From Saccharopolyspora gloriosae (GTDB lineage Bacteria > Actinomycetota > Actinomycetes > Mycobacteriales > Pseudonocardiaceae): a stretch of 64,000 nucleotides of DNA. Below the pieces are notes generated by a model. The model saw only the letters and a program-made list of their open reading frames with translations, made no database searches and was not told where the DNA came from. Each line of letters opens with the position of its first letter. Positions within the stretch are counted from its first letter, which is position 1. Where the stretch lies: positions 62,001 to 126,000 of the forward strand of contig NZ_JACHIV010000001.1 of assembly GCF_014203325.1 (NCBI RefSeq), in the 5' to 3' direction. The position numbers were made by a program, and so were the translations under genes. Shown one piece after another: positions 9,611 through 21,164 of this stretch.

Positions 9611-10374
9611 CCGAGCAGTTCGACTTCACCACCACCGAGCACGTGCTGAGCCCGCCCGGCGAGCCGGTGTTCGGCGAGGGCGTGCGCGCCGACGCGAAGA
9701 AGCTCATCGAGCGCTACCCGGAGGCGCGTTCGGCGCTGCTGCCGATGCTGCACCTCGTGCAGTCCGAGCAGGGCCACGTCAGCCCCGAGGGCATCGAGTT
9801 CTGCGCCGACCAGCTCGCCCTGTCGGCCGCCGAGGTCAGCGCGGTCGCCACGTTCTACACGATGTACAAGCGCAAGCCCTGCGGCGAACACCTCGTCAGC
9901 GTGTGCACGAACACGCTGTGCGCGGCGCTGGGCGGCGACGACATCTACAAGCGGGTGTCCGAGCACCTCGGCGTCGGGCACGACGAGACCTCCGGAACGC
10001 CGGGCGAGCAGGGGTCGCTGACGCTGGAGCACGCCGAGTGCCTCGCCGCCTGCGACCACGCCCCGGTGCTGCAGGTCGACTACGAGTACTACGACAAGCA
10101 GAGCCCCGAGTCGGCGCTGGAACTGGTGAAGTCCTTGCAGCGCGGGGAGAAACCGGATCCGACGCGCGGCGCCCCGCTGACGGACTTCCGCCGCACCGAG
10201 CGCCAGCTCGCCGGGTTCTTCGACCGGCCGGGCGCCCGGCTGGAGGACACGGTCGACGGACCGTCGGCCGCGCCCGAGACGGTGCGCGGCGCCCACCTGG
10301 CCCGCGAGCGCGGCTGGACCGCGCCGCCGATGCCGGACGACGCGGAAATCCCGCCGCTGCCGGAGAAGGAGTGA
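9607..10374 (+). CDS. nuoE: NADH-quinone oxidoreductase subunit E
   Basis: A 255-residue 24-kDa subunit of the NADH dehydrogenase module. The [2Fe-2S] N1a ligands are seen as C-x4-C ([12 protein letters not shown]) and C-x3-C ([10 protein letters not shown]). The conserved domain ends near residue 180. An approximately 75-residue tail follows, rich in Pro, Arg and acidic residues, and is absent from enteric NuoE. ATG 9607 overlaps the nuoD stop by 4 bp, indicating coupled translation. Confidence 0.93.
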
Positions 10375-10382
10375 GGGTGGCC

Positions 10383-11708
10383 ATGACCGACGCGAACTCC
10401 CCGAACCAGCCCGACGACCTCACGCCGGTGCTGACGAAGCGGTGGCTGTCCCCGAACTCGTGGAGCATCCGCACCTACGAGCAGCTGGAGGGCTACACCG
10501 CGCTGCGCAAGGCGTTGCGGGCGCAGCCGGACCAGCTGATCGAACTGGTGAAGTCCGCGGGCCTGCGCGGCCGCGGCGGTGCCGGGTTCCCGGCGGGCGT
10601 GAAGTGGAGCTTCATGCCCAAGGAGCCGGTGAAGCCGCACTACCTCGTGGTCAACGCCGACGAGGGCGAACCGGGCACCTGCAAGGACATCCCGCTGATG
10701 ATGGCCGACCCGCACTCGCTGGTGGAGGGCGTGATCATCGCCTGCTACGCGATGCGCTCGCACTTCTCGGCGATCTACGTGCGCGGTGAGGCGCTGCACT
10801 GCATCCGCCGGTTGAACAACGCCGTGCAGGAGGCCTACGCCGCGGGCTACCTGGGCAAGGACATCCTCGGCTCCGGGTTCGACTGCGACATCGTGGTGCA
10901 CGCCGGCGCCGGCGCCTACATCTGCGGCGAGGAGACGGCGCTGCTGGATTCGCTGGAGGGCAAGCGCGGCCAGCCCCGGCTCAAGCCGCCGTTCCCCGCC
11001 GCCGCCGGGCTCTACGCGTGCCCGACGACGGTGAACAACGTCGAGACGATCGCCTCGGTGCCGTTCATCGTCAACGGCGGCGCCGACTGGTTCCGCACCA
11101 TGGGGCGGGAGAAGTCGCCCGGCCCGAAGATCTACTCGCTGTCCGGCCACGTCGAGAACCCCGGCCAGTACGAGGCGCCGCTGGGCACCACGCTGCGGGA
11201 GCTGCTGGAGCTCGCGGGTGGCATGAAGGACGGCATCCCGCTCAAGTTCTGGACCCCCGGCGGCTCGTCGACGCCGCTGTTCACCGCCGAGCACCTGGAC
11301 GTCCCGCTGGACTTCGAGGGCGCCGCCGAAGCGGGCTCGATGCTGGGCACCACGGCGCTGATGGTCTTCAACGAGACCGTGTCCGTGCCGTGGGCGGTGA
11401 TGAAGTGGACCCAGTTCTACGAGCACGAGTCCTGCGGCAAGTGCACTCCCTGCCGGGAGGGCACCTTCTGGCTCGCCCAGGTCTTGGAGCGCATGGTCGA
11501 AGGGCACGGCACCGAAGAGGACATCGACACGCTGCTCGACGTCTGCGACAACATCTTCGGCCGTTCCTTCTGCGCCCTCGGTGACGGCGCGGTCAGCCCG
11601 ATCACCAGTGGCATCAAGTACTTCCGCGAGGAATTCCTCGCGCTGTGTCAGCAGAACCGGCCCGGCGCGGAGCCGGGCGAGCCCGCACTGGCAGGAGCGG
11701 CCCGATGA
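10383..11708 (+). CDS. nuoF: NADH-quinone oxidoreductase subunit F
   Basis: A 441-residue 51-kDa subunit that binds NADH and FMN. The nucleotide site is GLRGRGGAGFPAGVKW, the FMN-side segment is NADEGEPGTCKD, and the GAGAYICGEETALLDSLEG motif is complete. The N3 cluster ligands are CGKCTPCREG and the downstream CALGDGA. ATG 10383 is chosen; GTG 10377 is an in-frame alternative. The stop overlaps nuoG as ATGA. Confidence 0.95.
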   Translation: MTDANSPNQPDDLTPVLTKRWLSPNSWSIRTYEQLEGYTALRKALRAQPDQLIELVKSAGLRGRGGAGFPAGVKWSFMPKEPVKPHYLVVNADEGEPGTCKDIPLMMADPHSLVEGVIIACYAMRSHFSAIYVRGEALHCIRRLNNAVQEAYAAGYLGKDILGSGFDCDIVVHAGAGAYICGEETALLDSLEGKRGQPRLKPPFPAAAGLYACPTTVNNVETIASVPFIVNGGADWFRTMGREKSPGPKIYSLSGHVENPGQYEAPLGTTLRELLELAGGMKDGIPLKFWTPGGSSTPLFTAEHLDVPLDFEGAAEAGSMLGTTALMVFNETVSVPWAVMKWTQFYEHESCGKCTPCREGTFWLAQVLERMVEGHGTEEDIDTLLDVCDNIFGRSFCALGDGAVSPITSGIKYFREEFLALCQQNRPGAEPGEPALAGAAR

Positions 11709-14266
11709 CGGTGGCATCCGAGCGTGAGACGAAGCCGGCCCCCGAGGGGCACGTCCGGCTGACGATCGACGGCGTCGAGGTCGACGCCCCGAAGGGCGAG
11801 CTGCTGATCCGCACCGCCGAGCGGATGGGCATCACGATCCCCCGGTTCTGCGACCACCCGCTGCTGGACCCGGCGGGCGCGTGCAGGCAGTGCCTGGTCG
11901 AGGTCGAGATGAACGGCCGGGCGATGCCCAAGCCGCAGGCCTCGTGCACGATGACCGTCGCCGACGGCATGGTCGTGAAGACGCAGAACAGCTCGCCGGT
12001 CGCGGACAAGGCGCAGCAGGGCGTGATGGAGCTGCTGCTCATCAACCACCCGCTGGACTGCCCGATCTGCGACAAGGGCGGCGAGTGCCCGCTGCAGAAC
12101 CAGGCGCTCAAGCACGGCCGCGCCGAATCCCGGTTCCACGACACCAAGCGGACCTTCGCCAAGCCGGTGCCGATCTCCGCGCAGGTGCTGCTGGACCGGG
12201 AGCGCTGCGTGCTGTGCCAGCGCTGCACCCGGTTCTCCAAGCAGATCGCCGGTGACCCGTTCATCGAGCTGCTGGAGCGCGGCGCGGTGCAGCAGATCGG
12301 CATCGCCGAGCAGCAGCCGTTCCAGTCGTACTTCTCCGGCAACACCATCCAGATCTGCCCGGTGGGCGCGCTGACCAGCGCCGCGTACCGGTTCCGCTCC
12401 CGGCCGTTCGACCTGGTGTCCACGCCGGGCGTGTGCGAGCACTGCTCGTCGGGCTGCGCGACCCGCACGGACTGGCGGCGCGGCAAGGTGATGCGCAAGC
12501 TCGCCGCCGAGGACCCCGAGGTCAACGAGGAGTGGATCTGCGACAAGGGCAGGTTCGGCTTCCGCTACGCCACCGCGACCGACCGGTTCACCCGGCCGCT
12601 GGTGCGCGAGGGCGGTGAGCTGCGGCCCGCGTCCTGGACGGAGGCGCTGCGCAAGGCCGCCGAGGGACTGCTCGCGGCCCGCGACGACCGCGGCGTCGGG
12701 GTGCTGCCCGGCGGCCGGTTGACCGTGGAGGACGCCTACGCGTACGCCAAGTTCGCGCGGATCGCGTTGCGCACCAACGACATCGACGCCAGGGCCCGCG
12801 CCCACTCGGACGAGGAGCTCGCGTTCCTGGCGTCGACCGTGGTGGGCACGGCCCCGGACGCCGGCGCGGTCACCTACGCCGACCTCGAAGCCGCGCCCGC
12901 CGTGCTGTGCGTGGCGTTCGAGCCGGAGGAGGAAGCGCCGATCGTGTTCCTGCGGCTGCGCAAGGCGGCGCGCAAGGGACGGACGAAGGTCTTCCACCTG
13001 GGGCAGTGGAACTCGCCCGGCGTGGAGAAGACCACCCGGATCATGAGCGACGGCGGACCGGTGCGCACCGGCGCGCTGCTGCCCTGCCCGCCCGGTGGGG
13101 AAGCGGCGGCGCTGGCCGAACTCCCGTCCGAAGTCGACGAGCTCCTGAGCGCGGGGGGTGCGGTGCTCGCCGTCGGCGAACGCGCCGCGCAGATCCCCGG
13201 CCTGTACTCCGAGCTGGTGCGCACCGCCGCCCGCACCGGTGCGCGGATCGCGTGGATCCCGCGCCGCGCGGGCGAACGCGGCGCCGTCGAAGCCGGGGCG
13301 TTGCCGACGCTGCTGCCCGGTGGGCGCGGGGTAGGCGACCTCACCGCCTGCGCGGAGGTCGCGCAGACCTGGGGAGTGGACGCGGACAGCCTGCCCGCCG
13401 CCCCGGGCCGCGACACCACCGGCATCCTGCGCGCCGCCGCGCGCGGGGACCTCGGCGGGCTGCTCATCGGTGGCGTCGACCCGGACGACCTGCCCGACCC
13501 GGAGCTCGCCCGGACCGCCTTGGCGCACGCCGACTTCGTCGTCAGCGTCGAGATGCGGCCCACCGCCGTCACCGAGCACGCCGACGTGGTGCTGCCGATC
13601 GCGCCGAGCGTGGAGAAGGCGGGCAGCTACCTGAACTGGGAAGGCCGCCGCCGCGACTTCCGCACCACCATCGAAGGCACCGGCGCGCTGCCGGACTGCC
13701 GGGTGCTGGACACGCTCGCCGTGGAGATGGACGCGGACCTGTTCACCCAGAGCCCCGCCGCGGCCCGCGCCGAACTGGACCGGCTCGGCACCGGCACCGC
13801 CGCGAAGCCCCCGGCACCGGACGAGGCGGTGCGGCCCGCCGCGCCACCGGGACCGGGCCGGGCGCTGCTGGCCACCTGGCGGCAACTGCTCGACGACGCC
13901 TCGCTGCAGGTCGAGGAACCGAACCTCGCGGGCACCCGGCGCGACGTGGTGGCGATGCTCTCGCCCGCCACCGCGCAGCGGCTCGGAGTGCGGGAACGCC
14001 AGCAGGTCGAGATCCGCGGCGACCGCGGTGCGATCACCGTCGAGGCGCGGCTCACCGAGATGCCGGACGAAGTGGTCTGGCTGCCCGGCGCCTCCGGGCC
14101 GTCGCAGGTGAACCGGGTGCTCGGCGTCGGGCACGGCGCCGCCGTGGCGCTCGCCCCGGCGGTCGCGACCACCGGCGGCAGCTCGAACGGGCACGCGGGC
14201 AACGGGCACAGCGGCAACGGGCACGCCGGGTTCGGATTCGGCGCCGCGGAAGGGAACCGGTCATGA
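11705..14266 (+). CDS. nuoG: NADH-quinone oxidoreductase subunit G
   Basis: An 853-residue 75-kDa subunit carrying several Fe-S clusters. In order it shows the N-terminal [2Fe-2S] region ([17 protein letters not shown]), [17 protein letters not shown], the [12 protein letters not shown] cluster and QICPVGAL. The extra N7 motif CEHCSSGC with a distant WICDKG follows. The rest is a molybdopterin-oxidoreductase-like fold without a cofactor role. The C-terminus ends in a Gly/Asn/His repeat ([11 protein letters not shown]). It overlaps nuoF and nuoH by 4 bp each. Confidence 0.95.
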   Translation: MTVASERETKPAPEGHVRLTIDGVEVDAPKGELLIRTAERMGITIPRFCDHPLLDPAGACRQCLVEVEMNGRAMPKPQASCTMTVADGMVVKTQNSSPVADKAQQGVMELLLINHPLDCPICDKGGECPLQNQALKHGRAESRFHDTKRTFAKPVPISAQVLLDRERCVLCQRCTRFSKQIAGDPFIELLERGAVQQIGIAEQQPFQSYFSGNTIQICPVGALTSAAYRFRSRPFDLVSTPGVCEHCSSGCATRTDWRRGKVMRKLAAEDPEVNEEWICDKGRFGFRYATATDRFTRPLVREGGELRPASWTEALRKAAEGLLAARDDRGVGVLPGGRLTVEDAYAYAKFARIALRTNDIDARARAHSDEELAFLASTVVGTAPDAGAVTYADLEAAPAVLCVAFEPEEEAPIVFLRLRKAARKGRTKVFHLGQWNSPGVEKTTRIMSDGGPVRTGALLPCPPGGEAAALAELPSEVDELLSAGGAVLAVGERAAQIPGLYSELVRTAARTGARIAWIPRRAGERGAVEAGALPTLLPGGRGVGDLTACAEVAQTWGVDADSLPAAPGRDTTGILRAAARGDLGGLLIGGVDPDDLPDPELARTALAHADFVVSVEMRPTAVTEHADVVLPIAPSVEKAGSYLNWEGRRRDFRTTIEGTGALPDCRVLDTLAVEMDADLFTQSPAAARAELDRLGTGTAAKPPAPDEAVRPAAPPGPGRALLATWRQLLDDASLQVEEPNLAGTRRDVVAMLSPATAQRLGVRERQQVEIRGDRGAITVEARLTEMPDEVVWLPGASGPSQVNRVLGVGHGAAVALAPAVATTGGSSNGHAGNGHSGNGHAGFGFGAAEGNRS

Positions 14267-15555
14267 CCCGCACCGCCGAAGTGCTCGCCGACGACCCGAT
14301 CTGGCTGATCCTGATCAAAGTCGTCGTCATCTTCGCCTTCCTGGTGCTGATGACGCTGCTGACGATCTGGGCGGAACGCCGGGTCATCGGCCGCATGCAG
14401 CACCGCCCCGGCCCGAACCGGGCCGGACCGTTCGGCATCCTGCAGTCGCTGGCCGACGGCCTGAAGCTGGCGTTCAAAGAGGACATCCGGCCGGTGATGG
14501 CCGACAAGTGGGTGTACTTCCTGGCCCCGGTGATCTCCGCGACGCCCGCGCTGGTGTCCTTCTCGGTGATCCCGATCGGCCCGGAGGTCACGATCTTCGG
14601 CGAGCGCACCGCGCTGCAGCTCGTGGAGCTGCCGGTCGGCCTGCTGGTGGTGCTGGCCAGCGCCTCCATCGGCGTGTACGGCATCGTGCTCGCCGGGTGG
14701 GCCTCCGGTTCCCCGTACCCGCTGCTCGGGTCGCTGCGCTCGGCGGCGCAGGTGATCTCCTACGAGATCGCGATGGGCCTGTCGTTCGTCGCCGTGATCA
14801 TGTACGCGGGCACGCTGTCCACCTCGGGCATCGTCGAAGCCCAAGCGCACGGCTGGTTCGCGCTGCTGCTGCCGTTCAGCTTCCTGGTCTACGTGGTGTC
14901 CATGGTCGGCGAGACCAACCGCGCCCCGTTCGACCTGCCGGAAGCCGAATCGGAACTCGTCGGCGGCTTCCACACCGAGTACTCCTCGCTGAAGTTCGCG
15001 CTGTTCTTCCTCGCCGAGTACATCAACATGGTCACCGTCTCGGCCCTGGCGAGCACGCTGTTCCTCGGCGGCTGGCACGCGCCGTGGCCGCTGAACCTGA
15101 TCGGCGGCGGGGTGCTCGACACCGGCTGGTGGGGAGTGCTCTGGTTCCTCGCCAAGACGCTGCTGTTCCTGTTCGTGTTCGTGTGGCTGCGCGGCACGCT
15201 GCCGCGGCTGCGCTACGACCAGTTCATGAACCTCGGCTGGAAGTTCCTCGTCCCGCTGAGCCTGGTGTGGATCGTCGCCGTCACCGTGATCCGCGCGCTG
15301 CGCAACGAGCAGGTGCTCGGCTCGCCGACGTTCCTGATCATCGGTGCGGTCGTGATCGCGGCGCTGGTCGCCGCGGCCTTCCTCATCCCGGACCGCAAGC
15401 AGCCGGAACCGGACGAGCCCGCGGTGCCGATGGCGGGCAGCGGCTTCCCGGTCCCGCCACTGGACCTGCAAGTGCCCCCGACCCCACCGCGACGCGCGCA
15501 GGTGCCGTCGTCCGGGGCCGACGACGCCTCGAAGGAGGGAGCGGGCAGTGTTTGA
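14263..15555 (+). CDS. nuoH: NADH-quinone oxidoreductase subunit H
   Basis: A 430-residue membrane subunit (ND1) with eight helices, which links the quinone cavity to the proton pumps. Signatures are [20 protein letters not shown] near residue 35 and [20 protein letters not shown] at about 215. After the last helix there is a tail of roughly 45 Pro-rich residues not needed by the core fold. It overlaps nuoG (ATGA) and also nuoI (GTG within its last codons), so the three are coupled. Confidence 0.95.
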   Translation: MTRTAEVLADDPIWLILIKVVVIFAFLVLMTLLTIWAERRVIGRMQHRPGPNRAGPFGILQSLADGLKLAFKEDIRPVMADKWVYFLAPVISATPALVSFSVIPIGPEVTIFGERTALQLVELPVGLLVVLASASIGVYGIVLAGWASGSPYPLLGSLRSAAQVISYEIAMGLSFVAVIMYAGTLSTSGIVEAQAHGWFALLLPFSFLVYVVSMVGETNRAPFDLPEAESELVGGFHTEYSSLKFALFFLAEYINMVTVSALASTLFLGGWHAPWPLNLIGGGVLDTGWWGVLWFLAKTLLFLFVFVWLRGTLPRLRYDQFMNLGWKFLVPLSLVWIVAVTVIRALRNEQVLGSPTFLIIGAVVIAALVAAAFLIPDRKQPEPDEPAVPMAGSGFPVPPLDLQVPPTPPRRAQVPSSGADDASKEGAGSV

Positions 15556-16108
15556 TCCGTTGAAAGGCTTCGGCGTCACCTTCGCGACGATGTTCAAGAA
15601 GGTCGTCACCGAGGAGTACCCCGAGGTCAAGAAGGTCACCGCACCCCGGTTCCACGGTCGCCACCAGCTCAACCGGCACCCGGACGGGCTGGAGAAGTGC
15701 GTGGGCTGCGAGCTGTGCGCCTGGGCCTGCCCCGCGGACGCGATCTTCGTCGAGGGCGGGAACAACACCGACGAGGAGCGCTACTCGCCCGGTGAGCGGT
15801 TCGGCGCGGACTACCAGATCAACTACCTGCGCTGCATCGGCTGCGGCCTGTGCATCGAGGCCTGTCCGACGCGCTCGCTGACCATGACCAACGAGTACGA
15901 GACGGCCGACGACGACCGCCAGAACCTCATCTACACCAAGGAGGACCTGCTGGCCCCGCTGCTGCCCGGCATGGAGCAGCCGCCGCACCCGATGCGGCTC
16001 GGCGAGGACGAGCAGGACTACTACGTGCGCGGCCCCGAACTGGCGCGGCAGACCGGTGTGCCGGAGGGCGAGACCGTGGAGACCGGTCACGAGGAGGCCC
16101 GACGGTGA
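15548..16108 (+). CDS. nuoI: NADH-quinone oxidoreductase subunit I
   Basis: A 186-residue ferredoxin-like subunit holding clusters N6a and N6b, which pass electrons to N2. Two complete 4Fe-4S motifs are present: [17 protein letters not shown] (about 56-72) and [16 protein letters not shown] (about 97-112). The start is GTG 15548, inside the last codons of nuoH. An N-terminal amphipathic stretch ([14 protein letters not shown]) would lie on the membrane. The stop overlaps the nuoJ start. Confidence 0.95.
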   Translation: MFDPLKGFGVTFATMFKKVVTEEYPEVKKVTAPRFHGRHQLNRHPDGLEKCVGCELCAWACPADAIFVEGGNNTDEERYSPGERFGADYQINYLRCIGCGLCIEACPTRSLTMTNEYETADDDRQNLIYTKEDLLAPLLPGMEQPPHPMRLGEDEQDYYVRGPELARQTGVPEGETVETGHEEARR

Positions 16109-17076
16109 TGCTCGCGGCAACGGCGGTCCTCGCCCAGGAGCAGGCCGCGAACGTGGTCGGCGCCGGGGAGACCGCGACGTTCTGGATCCTCGGTCCGCTC
16201 TCCCTGGTCGGGGCGCTCGGCATGGTCTTCGCCCGCAACGCGGTGCACTCCGCGCTGTGGCTGGTGCTGACGATGCTCAGCCTCGGCGTGCTGTACATGG
16301 CGCAGAGCGCGCCGTTCCTCGGGTTCACCCAGATCATCGTCTACACCGGCGCGATCATGATGCTGTTCCTGTTCGTGCTGATGATGGTCGGGCGGGACTC
16401 CTCGGACTCGGTGGTGGAGGTGCTGCGCGGGCAGCGCCTCTGGGCGGCCGTCGCGGGCGTGGCGTTCGCGCTGCTGCTGGTGACCGGGCTGGCCCGCGCG
16501 CTCACGAACGTGCCGGTGGCCGCGCCGCTGGACCCGTGGTCGGCCCGCGGTGGCGGCGCCGGCGGGCTCGGTGCGCTGATCTTCACCGACTACCTGTTCC
16601 CGTTCGAGCTGACTTCCGCGCTGCTGATCACCGCGGCGGTCGGCGCGATGGTGCTCGCCTACGGCGGCAAGGGACGTGCCGCGCGGGTCAGCCAGAAGGA
16701 ACGCGTCGAAGCGCGGCTGCGCGGCGACCGGTCCTCGCCGCTGCCCGGCCCCGGCGTGTACGCGACGGCGAACTCGGTGGCCACCCCGGCGTTGCTGCCG
16801 GACGGTTCGGTGGCCCCCGAATCGCTCTCGGAGATCTTGGACAACCTGCCCGCCGAGCGGCTCGCCGCGGAACGCGACGCCGTCGCGGGCAAGGGCACCG
16901 GTCCCGATCCGCACGCGCTGACCGGGCGCTCCGGCGGCCCCGCCGACCCGGCAGAAGCGGAGATCGGCGCGGAGACCGCCGGCACCCCGCCCGAAGCGCG
17001 GCGCACCCACGGTGAGAACGGCACGAACGGCCTGTCCGGCTCCGGGCACGCGTCCCCCGAGGAGGTCCGGCAGTGA
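16108..17076 (+). CDS. nuoJ: NADH-quinone oxidoreductase subunit J
   Basis: A 322-residue membrane subunit (ND6) of the proton-translocating arm. Five hydrophobic helices span about residues 20-185, with the pi-bulge segment [20 protein letters not shown]. The rest, from about residue 190, is a hydrophilic tail of about 130 residues ([20 protein letters not shown]), which is long for NuoJ. Start choice is between ATG 16108 and GTG 16105; both sit behind GAGGAGG. It overlaps nuoI and nuoK. Confidence 0.93.
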   Translation: MLAATAVLAQEQAANVVGAGETATFWILGPLSLVGALGMVFARNAVHSALWLVLTMLSLGVLYMAQSAPFLGFTQIIVYTGAIMMLFLFVLMMVGRDSSDSVVEVLRGQRLWAAVAGVAFALLLVTGLARALTNVPVAAPLDPWSARGGGAGGLGALIFTDYLFPFELTSALLITAAVGAMVLAYGGKGRAARVSQKERVEARLRGDRSSPLPGPGVYATANSVATPALLPDGSVAPESLSEILDNLPAERLAAERDAVAGKGTGPDPHALTGRSGGPADPAEAEIGAETAGTPPEARRTHGENGTNGLSGSGHASPEEVRQ

Positions 17077-17372
17077 CCCCGACCTACTACCTGCTGCTGT
17101 CCGCGCTGCTGTTCAGCATCGGCGCAGTCGGCGTGCTGGTGCGGCGCAACGCCATCGTCGTGTTCATGTGCATCGAGCTGATGCTCAACGCGGTGAACCT
17201 GACGCTGGTCACCTTCGCCCGCATCGAAGGCTCCGTGCACGGGCAGGTGATGGCGTTCTTCGTGATGGTGGTCGCCGCCGCCGAGGTCGTGGTGGGCCTG
17301 GCGATCATCATGTCGATCTTCCGCACCCGCCGCTCGGCCTCGGTCGACGACGCCAACCTCCTCAAGTACTAG
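17073..17372 (+). CDS. nuoK: NADH-quinone oxidoreductase subunit K
   Basis: A 99-residue membrane subunit (ND4L) with three helices and the conserved glutamates in [17 protein letters not shown] and [12 protein letters not shown], which belong to the central proton-transfer axis. Length is typical for the family. GTG 17073 overlaps the nuoJ stop by 4 bp. A gap of about 100 bp to nuoL follows, with no further gene visible. Confidence 0.95.
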   Translation: MTPTYYLLLSALLFSIGAVGVLVRRNAIVVFMCIELMLNAVNLTLVTFARIEGSVHGQVMAFFVMVVAAAEVVVGLAIIMSIFRTRRSASVDDANLLKY

Positions 17373-17476
17373 GAGCTCGCCGTGTTCGCCTCCGCGGCTG
17401 GTCCGCCGCGCACCGGCCGCGGGCCCCACCTGCACACCCGACCCCAAGTTCGCACTCACAGTAGGGAGAGCCTGGC

Positions 17477-19471
17477 GTGACGACGACGTTTTCGGCCAGC
17501 GGTCCCGATCTCCTCGCGGTGCAGGCCGCGCAAGGCGCCGTCCAGGGCAACGCCTGGCTGCTCGTCGCGCTGCCCCTGCTCGGCGCGACCGTGCTGCTGC
17601 TCGCGGGGCGCCGCGCCAACGGGTGGGGGCACCTGCTCGGCAGCGCGACGGTGATCGCCGCGTTCGCCTACGGGGTCGCGCTGTTCACCAGCATCGCCCG
17701 CGACGCGGAGCCGGTGCGCGAACTGCACGTGTTCTCGTGGATCCCGGTCAACGCGCTGCAAGTGGACTTCGGGCTCCGGCTCGACCCGCTGTCGATGGTG
17801 TTCGTGCTGCTGATCACCGGGGTGGGCGCGCTGATCCACCTCTACTCGATCGGCTACATGGCCCACGACCAGCAGGGCCGCACCGGGCGGGACAACACCG
17901 AGCGGCGCCGGTTCTTCGGCTACTTGAACCTGTTCGTCGCCGCGATGCTGGTCCTGGTGCTGGGCAACAGCTTCGTGACGCTCTACCTCGGCTGGGAGGG
18001 CGTCGGCCTGGCGTCCTACCTGCTGATCGGCTTCTGGCAGCACCGGCCCACGGCGGCAGCGGCGGCGACGAAGGCGTTCGTGATGAACCGCGTCGGCGAC
18101 GTCGGGCTCGCGCTGGCGATCTTCCTGCTGTTCGCGAAGCTCGGCACCACGCAGTACACCGAGGTCTTCGCCCGCGCCGGTGAGCTCTCGCCCGGCGTGC
18201 TGCTGGCGATCACGCTGTTGCTGCTGCTCGGCGCCTGCGGCAAGTCCGGCCAGGTCCCGCTGCAGGCGTGGCTGCCGGACGCGATGGAAGGCCCCACCCC
18301 GGTGTCCGCGCTGATCCACGCGGCCACCATGGTCACCGCCGGGGTGTACCTGATCGCGCGGTCCAACCCGCTCTACACGCTGTCCCCGGACGGCAGGCTC
18401 GTCGTCACCATCATCGGCGCGGTCACGCTGCTGGTCGGCTGCGTCATCGGCTGCGCCTACGACGACATCAAGAAGGTGCTGGCGTACTCCACGGTCAGCC
18501 AGATCGGCTACATGATCCTCGCCGTCGGCCTCGGCCCGGCCGGGTACGCGCTCGGCATCATGCACCTGCTCACCCACGGTTTCTTCAAGGCGGGGCTGTT
18601 CCTCGGCGCCGGTTCGGTGATGCACGCGATGCGCGACGAGGTGAACATGCGCAAGTTCGGCGGGCTCGCGAAGTACCTGCCGATCACCTTCGCCACCTTC
18701 GCGCTCGGCTACCTGGCGCTGATCGGGTTCCCGTTCCTGTCCGGCTACTACTCGAAGGACGCGATCATCGAGGCCGCGTTCGGCCAGGAAGGCTGGCGCG
18801 GCTGGGTGTTCGGCGGCGCCGCGCTGCTGGGCGCCGCGCTGACCGCGTTCTACATGACGCGCCTGGTGCTGATGACCTTCTTCGGCGAGAAGCGCTGGGA
18901 GAAGCTCCAGTCCGAGGACGGCCACGACTTCCACCCGCACGAATCCCCGGCGATCATGACCGGGCCGATGATCGTGCTGGCCATCGGCTCGGTGGGCGCG
19001 GGCATGTTCCTCGCCTCCGGCGACCGGCTGGTCACCTTCCTCGCGCCGACGCTCGGCGAGCTGCAGGAATCGCACGGGGGAGCGCTGCCGCACTCGGTGA
19101 TCCCGGTGCTCACCGTCGCGCTCTCCGCGCTCGGGGCGCTGGCCGCGTGGCTGCTCGTCGGCCGCAAGCCGGTGCCGGTGACCCGGCCCGAGAAGGTGTC
19201 GCCGGTGGTGCGAGCCGCCCGCGCCGACCTCGGCGGCAACGCGCTCAACGACGCCGTCGCCGTGAAGCCCACCGCCGGTCTCACCCGCGGCCTGGTCACC
19301 TTCGACCGCAAGGCCGTGGACGGCGCCATCACCGGGCTCGCCGCCGTGCTGCAAGGCGGCTCCGGATGGGGGCGGCGCAGGCAGAACGGGTTCGTGCGCT
19401 CCTACGCGCTGTCCATGCTCTGCGGCGGCGTGCTCCTGATCGGGGCGCTGATGGTGGTGGGCACGCCATGA
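17477..19471 (+). CDS. nuoL: NADH-quinone oxidoreductase subunit L
   Basis: A 664-residue antiporter-like proton pump subunit (ND5) with about 16 helices and the lateral helix region at the C-terminus. The key motif [17 protein letters not shown] holds the pump glutamate, and [21 protein letters not shown] the lysine/proline region. GTG 17477 is preceded by TAGGGAGA. The stop overlaps a 39-codon ORF as ATGA. Confidence 0.95.
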   Translation: MTTTFSASGPDLLAVQAAQGAVQGNAWLLVALPLLGATVLLLAGRRANGWGHLLGSATVIAAFAYGVALFTSIARDAEPVRELHVFSWIPVNALQVDFGLRLDPLSMVFVLLITGVGALIHLYSIGYMAHDQQGRTGRDNTERRRFFGYLNLFVAAMLVLVLGNSFVTLYLGWEGVGLASYLLIGFWQHRPTAAAAATKAFVMNRVGDVGLALAIFLLFAKLGTTQYTEVFARAGELSPGVLLAITLLLLLGACGKSGQVPLQAWLPDAMEGPTPVSALIHAATMVTAGVYLIARSNPLYTLSPDGRLVVTIIGAVTLLVGCVIGCAYDDIKKVLAYSTVSQIGYMILAVGLGPAGYALGIMHLLTHGFFKAGLFLGAGSVMHAMRDEVNMRKFGGLAKYLPITFATFALGYLALIGFPFLSGYYSKDAIIEAAFGQEGWRGWVFGGAALLGAALTAFYMTRLVLMTFFGEKRWEKLQSEDGHDFHPHESPAIMTGPMIVLAIGSVGAGMFLASGDRLVTFLAPTLGELQESHGGALPHSVIPVLTVALSALGALAAWLLVGRKPVPVTRPEKVSPVVRAARADLGGNALNDAVAVKPTAGLTRGLVTFDRKAVDGAITGLAAVLQGGSGWGRRRQNGFVRSYALSMLCGGVLLIGALMVVGTP

Positions 19472-19587
19472 GCGACCGCGATCCCCGGCCGCCGCGCGCG
19501 GCCACGCCGACACCCGCAGGTCCCGATCTCGAAGTCAGGGCCGCGCAATCTCTCGCGCACCGCCGTGTGGAAGAGGAGATCCGATGA
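19468..19587 (+). CDS. 39-residue ORF linking nuoL and nuoM
   Basis: A small ORF fills the gap between nuoL and nuoM exactly. Its ATG overlaps the nuoL stop (ATGA at 19468) and its TGA overlaps the nuoM start (ATGA at 19584). The product starts [20 protein letters not shown] and is hydrophilic, Pro/Arg-rich, without a membrane segment. No family is recognised. It may be a real small protein, or only a device that keeps ribosomes moving from nuoL to nuoM. Confidence 0.45.
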   Translation: MSDRDPRPPRAATPTPAGPDLEVRAAQSLAHRRVEEEIR

Positions 19588-21161
19588 CCCTGCTCCTCGC
19601 GCTCATCCTGCTGCCGCTGGCCGGTGCGGTCGCGGTCGGGCTGCTGCGCCGCAACGCCCCCGCGGCGAAGTGGACGGCGCTCGCGGTGTCCCTGGCGGAG
19701 TTCGCCCTCGCGATCGCCGCCTGGGCCGCCTACGACCCGGCCGGCCCGCGGCTGCAACTGGCGAGCTCGTTCGAATGGATCCCCGCGTTCGACATCCGGG
19801 TGTCGTTCGCCGTCGACGGCATCGCGCTCGTCATGGTCGCCGTGATCGCGCTGCTGATGCCGCTGGTGCTGGGCTTCAGCTGGGGCGAGCGGCTGCCGGA
19901 GGGCCGCAGCCACGGCGGGTTCTTCGCGCTGCTGCTGGTGGAGCAGGCGCTGACGGTCGCGGTGTTCGCCGCGACCGACGTGTTCCTGTTCTACGTGCTG
20001 TTCGAGATCATGCTGATCCCGATGTACTTCCTCATCGGCGGTTACGGCGGTGAGCGCGGCAAGTACGCGGCGGTGAAGTTCTTCCTGTACTCGTTCCTCG
20101 GCGGCCTGATCATGCTGGCCTCCGCGATCGGCGCGTACGCCTACGCCGCGAAGACCACCGGCCAGGGCACCTTCGACTGGGCGACGCTGGCGCCGATCCT
20201 CGCGGACGCCCCGATCTCCGTGCAGGTGTGGATCTTCCTGGGCTTCTTCACGGCGTTCGCGATCAAGGCGCCGCTGGTGCCGCTGCACACCTGGTTGCCG
20301 GACGCCGCCGAGCAGGCCCCCATCGGGGTCGCGGTGATCGTCGTCGGCGTGCTCGACAAGGTCGGCACCTTCGGATTCCTGCGCTACAGCCTGCCGCTGA
20401 CCCCGGACGCCTCCCAGCTGCTCGCGCCGCTGGTGCTGGTGCTCGCGGTGCTCGGCGTGCTCTACGGCTCGCTGCAGGCGTTCGGGCAGACCGACCTGAA
20501 GCGCTTCATCGCCTACGTGTCCATCGCGCACTTCGGCTTCATCGCGCTCGGGATCTTCGCCTACACCTCGCAGGCGCAGGTCGGCGCGGTGTCGTACATG
20601 CTCAACCACAGCCTCGCCACGGGGCTGCTGATCCTCGTCATCGGCATGATCATCGCTCGCGGCGGGTCCACCCGGATCGCCGACTACGGCGGCATGGCGA
20701 AGATCACCCCGCTGCTGGCGGGCACCCTGCTCATCGCCGGTCTCAGCACTCTGTCGCTGCCCGGCACCAACTCGTTCATCAGCGAGTTCCTGGTGCTGAT
20801 GGGCGCTTTCCCGACGCAGCCGGTCTACACGGTGCTCGCCACGATCGGCATGGTGCTCGCCGCCGTGTACGTGCTGCGGCTCTACCAGCGGATCATGCAG
20901 GGCCCGGTGCGCGGCGACGCGCTCATCGGCACCGCGGGCGGCCCCGGAGCGGTCACCGACCCGAACCGGCCCGGCGCGCACCGCGCCCGCGTGCTCGACC
21001 TGCAGCCGCGGGAGATCGCCGTGCTGACCCCGCTGATCGTGCTGGTGCTCGCCCTCGGCGTGTACCCGAAGCCGGTGCTGGACGTGATCACCCCGTCGGT
21101 CGGGGCGACCATGAGCGAGGTCGGCGTCACCGACCCCGTGACCTCGCAAGGAGGGAACTGA
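19584..21161 (+). CDS. nuoM: NADH-quinone oxidoreductase subunit M
   Basis: A 525-residue antiporter-like subunit (ND4) with about 14 helices. The pump glutamate motif is YVLFEIMLIPMYFLIGGYG, and the lysine/proline segment is AIKAPLVPLHTWLPDAAEQAP. FGQTDLKRFIAYVSIAHFGF is typical of NuoM. The start has AGGAGAT upstream and overlaps the small ORF between nuoL and nuoM. nuoN follows 3 bp after the stop. Confidence 0.95.
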   Translation: MTLLLALILLPLAGAVAVGLLRRNAPAAKWTALAVSLAEFALAIAAWAAYDPAGPRLQLASSFEWIPAFDIRVSFAVDGIALVMVAVIALLMPLVLGFSWGERLPEGRSHGGFFALLLVEQALTVAVFAATDVFLFYVLFEIMLIPMYFLIGGYGGERGKYAAVKFFLYSFLGGLIMLASAIGAYAYAAKTTGQGTFDWATLAPILADAPISVQVWIFLGFFTAFAIKAPLVPLHTWLPDAAEQAPIGVAVIVVGVLDKVGTFGFLRYSLPLTPDASQLLAPLVLVLAVLGVLYGSLQAFGQTDLKRFIAYVSIAHFGFIALGIFAYTSQAQVGAVSYMLNHSLATGLLILVIGMIIARGGSTRIADYGGMAKITPLLAGTLLIAGLSTLSLPGTNSFISEFLVLMGAFPTQPVYTVLATIGMVLAAVYVLRLYQRIMQGPVRGDALIGTAGGPGAVTDPNRPGAHRARVLDLQPREIAVLTPLIVLVLALGVYPKPVLDVITPSVGATMSEVGVTDPVTSQGGN

Positions 21162-21164
21162 ACA

